Shown here piece after piece: positions 63,340-64,000 of a stretch of DNA of 64,000 nt. The notes beneath the pieces are model-generated. The model did not search any database and had not been told where the DNA came from. It worked only from the letters and a program-made list of their open reading frames with translations. Each line of letters begins with the position of its first letter. Position 1 is the stretch's first letter. Source of the stretch: Pyxidicoccus parkwaysis (lineage in GTDB: Bacteria; Myxococcota; Myxococcia; Myxococcales; Myxococcaceae); assembly GCF_017301735.1 (NCBI RefSeq), contig NZ_CP071090.1, positions 2,160,001-2,224,000 on the forward strand. The letters run 5' to 3'. The position numbers were made by a program, and so were the translations under genes.

Positions 63340-63369
63340 TTGCCTGCCCGCCAAGGTGTGTTTTATGGT
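63340..63369 (+). promoter_or_regulatory. Putative promoter of the final dehydrogenase gene
   Basis: TTGCCT, 18 bases, TATGGT, about 55 bases before ATG 63425. Spacing and -10 match the aspS promoter proposed above. Confidence 0.35.
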
Positions 63370-63424
63370 GCCACGGCTGTCTCAGTTGTGTCTCTAACCC
63401 CTTGGAATCCTGGAGCAATCTCCG

Positions 63425-64000
63425 ATGGCTAGAGCCCCTGAAGGGCCAGTGCCGGTGGTGGTGATGGGGTTGGGGTTCATCGGGCAGGAGATTGCCAGGG
63501 CCGCGATGACGTCTCCCGAGGTGGAGCTCATCGGCGCCGTGGACACGCAGCCGTCGCTGGTGGGGCGCGCCCTGGGTGACGTGCTGGGAGGTCCCGCTCC
63601 CCGCGTCAAGGTGGTGGACTCGCTGGAGAAGGCGCTGGCCAAGCGCAAGGGCGCGGTGCTGCTGCACGCCACCGGCTCGCGGCTGCCACAGGTGATGGAG
63701 CAGATTCTGGCGGCGCTGAAGCTGGGCCTGCCGGTGGCCAGCACCTGCGAGGAGCTGGCCTTCCCGTACCTCAAGTACCCGGAGCTGGCCGAGAAGCTGG
63801 ACCAGGCCGCGCAGAAGGCGGGCGTGGCGGTGGTGGGCACCGGCGTCAACCCCGGCTTCGCGTTGGACCGGCTGGTGGCCGTCGCCGGCCAGGTGTGCGG
63901 GCCCGTGCGCCGCGCCACCGCGACGCGCGTGGTGGATGCTCGCACCCGGCGTGAGGCGCTGCAGCGCAAGGTGGGCGCGGGCCTCACCGAGGACGAGTTC
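63425..64000 (+). CDS. Dihydrodipicolinate-reductase-like NAD(P)-dependent dehydrogenase, 3' cut by window
   Basis: 192 residues seen, frame open at the window end. The N-terminal Rossmann motif is VVVMGLGFIGQEIARAAM followed by GAVDTQPSLVGRALGDVL. LLHATGSRL and VASTCEELAFPYLK correspond to the cofactor-binding side, and VVGTGVNPGFALDRL is a family block shared with DapB-like and 2,4-diaminopentanoate-type dehydrogenases. It may act on a diamino or imino acid. Its substrate cannot be fixed from this part. Confidence 0.8.
   Translation, partial: MARAPEGPVPVVVMGLGFIGQEIARAAMTSPEVELIGAVDTQPSLVGRALGDVLGGPAPRVKVVDSLEKALAKRKGAVLLHATGSRLPQVMEQILAALKLGLPVASTCEELAFPYLKYPELAEKLDQAAQKAGVAVVGTGVNPGFALDRLVAVAGQVCGPVRRATATRVVDARTRREALQRKVGAGLTEDEF

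Overview
This window is GC-rich, tightly packed bacterial chromosome, most likely from a myxobacterium of the Myxococcaceae/Archangiaceae type (inference). The clues are the strong third-position G/C bias, which opens long shadow frames opposite nearly every gene, a Hanks-type kinase with PEGA repeats, many lipoproteins and outer-membrane barrels, and a secreted collagenase. No phage, insertion sequence or CRISPR array was seen.

Layout. 1-3.6 kb is the 3' part of a ribosomal RNA operon: the end of tRNA-Ala, 23S, 5S and a terminator, with complementary flanks that would fold into the pre-23S processing stalk. 3.6-4.3 kb is a decayed spacer with degenerate repeats and a dehydrogenase remnant. 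4.3-12 kb holds a PEGA-domain Ser/Thr kinase, two consecutive KamA-type radical SAM aminomutase genes and small envelope or regulatory proteins. 12-19 kb has a SpoIID-like protein followed by queA-tgt-yajC-secD-secF. 19-25 kb has recJ among outer-membrane proteins and a gluzincin-like lipoprotein. 25.5-30 kb has aspS, a MocR regulator and a divergent PhzF-family gene.

32-41.4 kb is the most coherent accessory region. A secreted M9 collagenase is divergent from a PAS-AraC regulator and convergent with a six-gene operon for trans-4-hydroxy-L-proline catabolism: epimerase, three-part D-hydroxyproline dehydrogenase, deaminase and semialdehyde dehydrogenase. Collagen is the main natural source of hydroxyproline, so the locus reads as a collagen-to-2-oxoglutarate module. 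The last junction of that operon carries a 45-bp element in three tandem copies that contains the stop codon of one gene and the ribosome-binding site of the next.

41.6-45.5 kb (TetR regulator, SGNH hydrolase, FadH, NTF2-like protein) is rich in GATC and looks acquired; it has a clear palindromic operator. 45.7-64 kb returns to native composition: a Fic protein with a coupled partner, a lipid kinase, a two-component system, a DUF72 protein with a clamp-binding-like motif, a small Smr protein, a SNF2 helicase, a MoxR/DUF58 pair, a HEAT-cyclophilin lipoprotein, an HD-GYP response regulator and a partial dehydrogenase running off the end.
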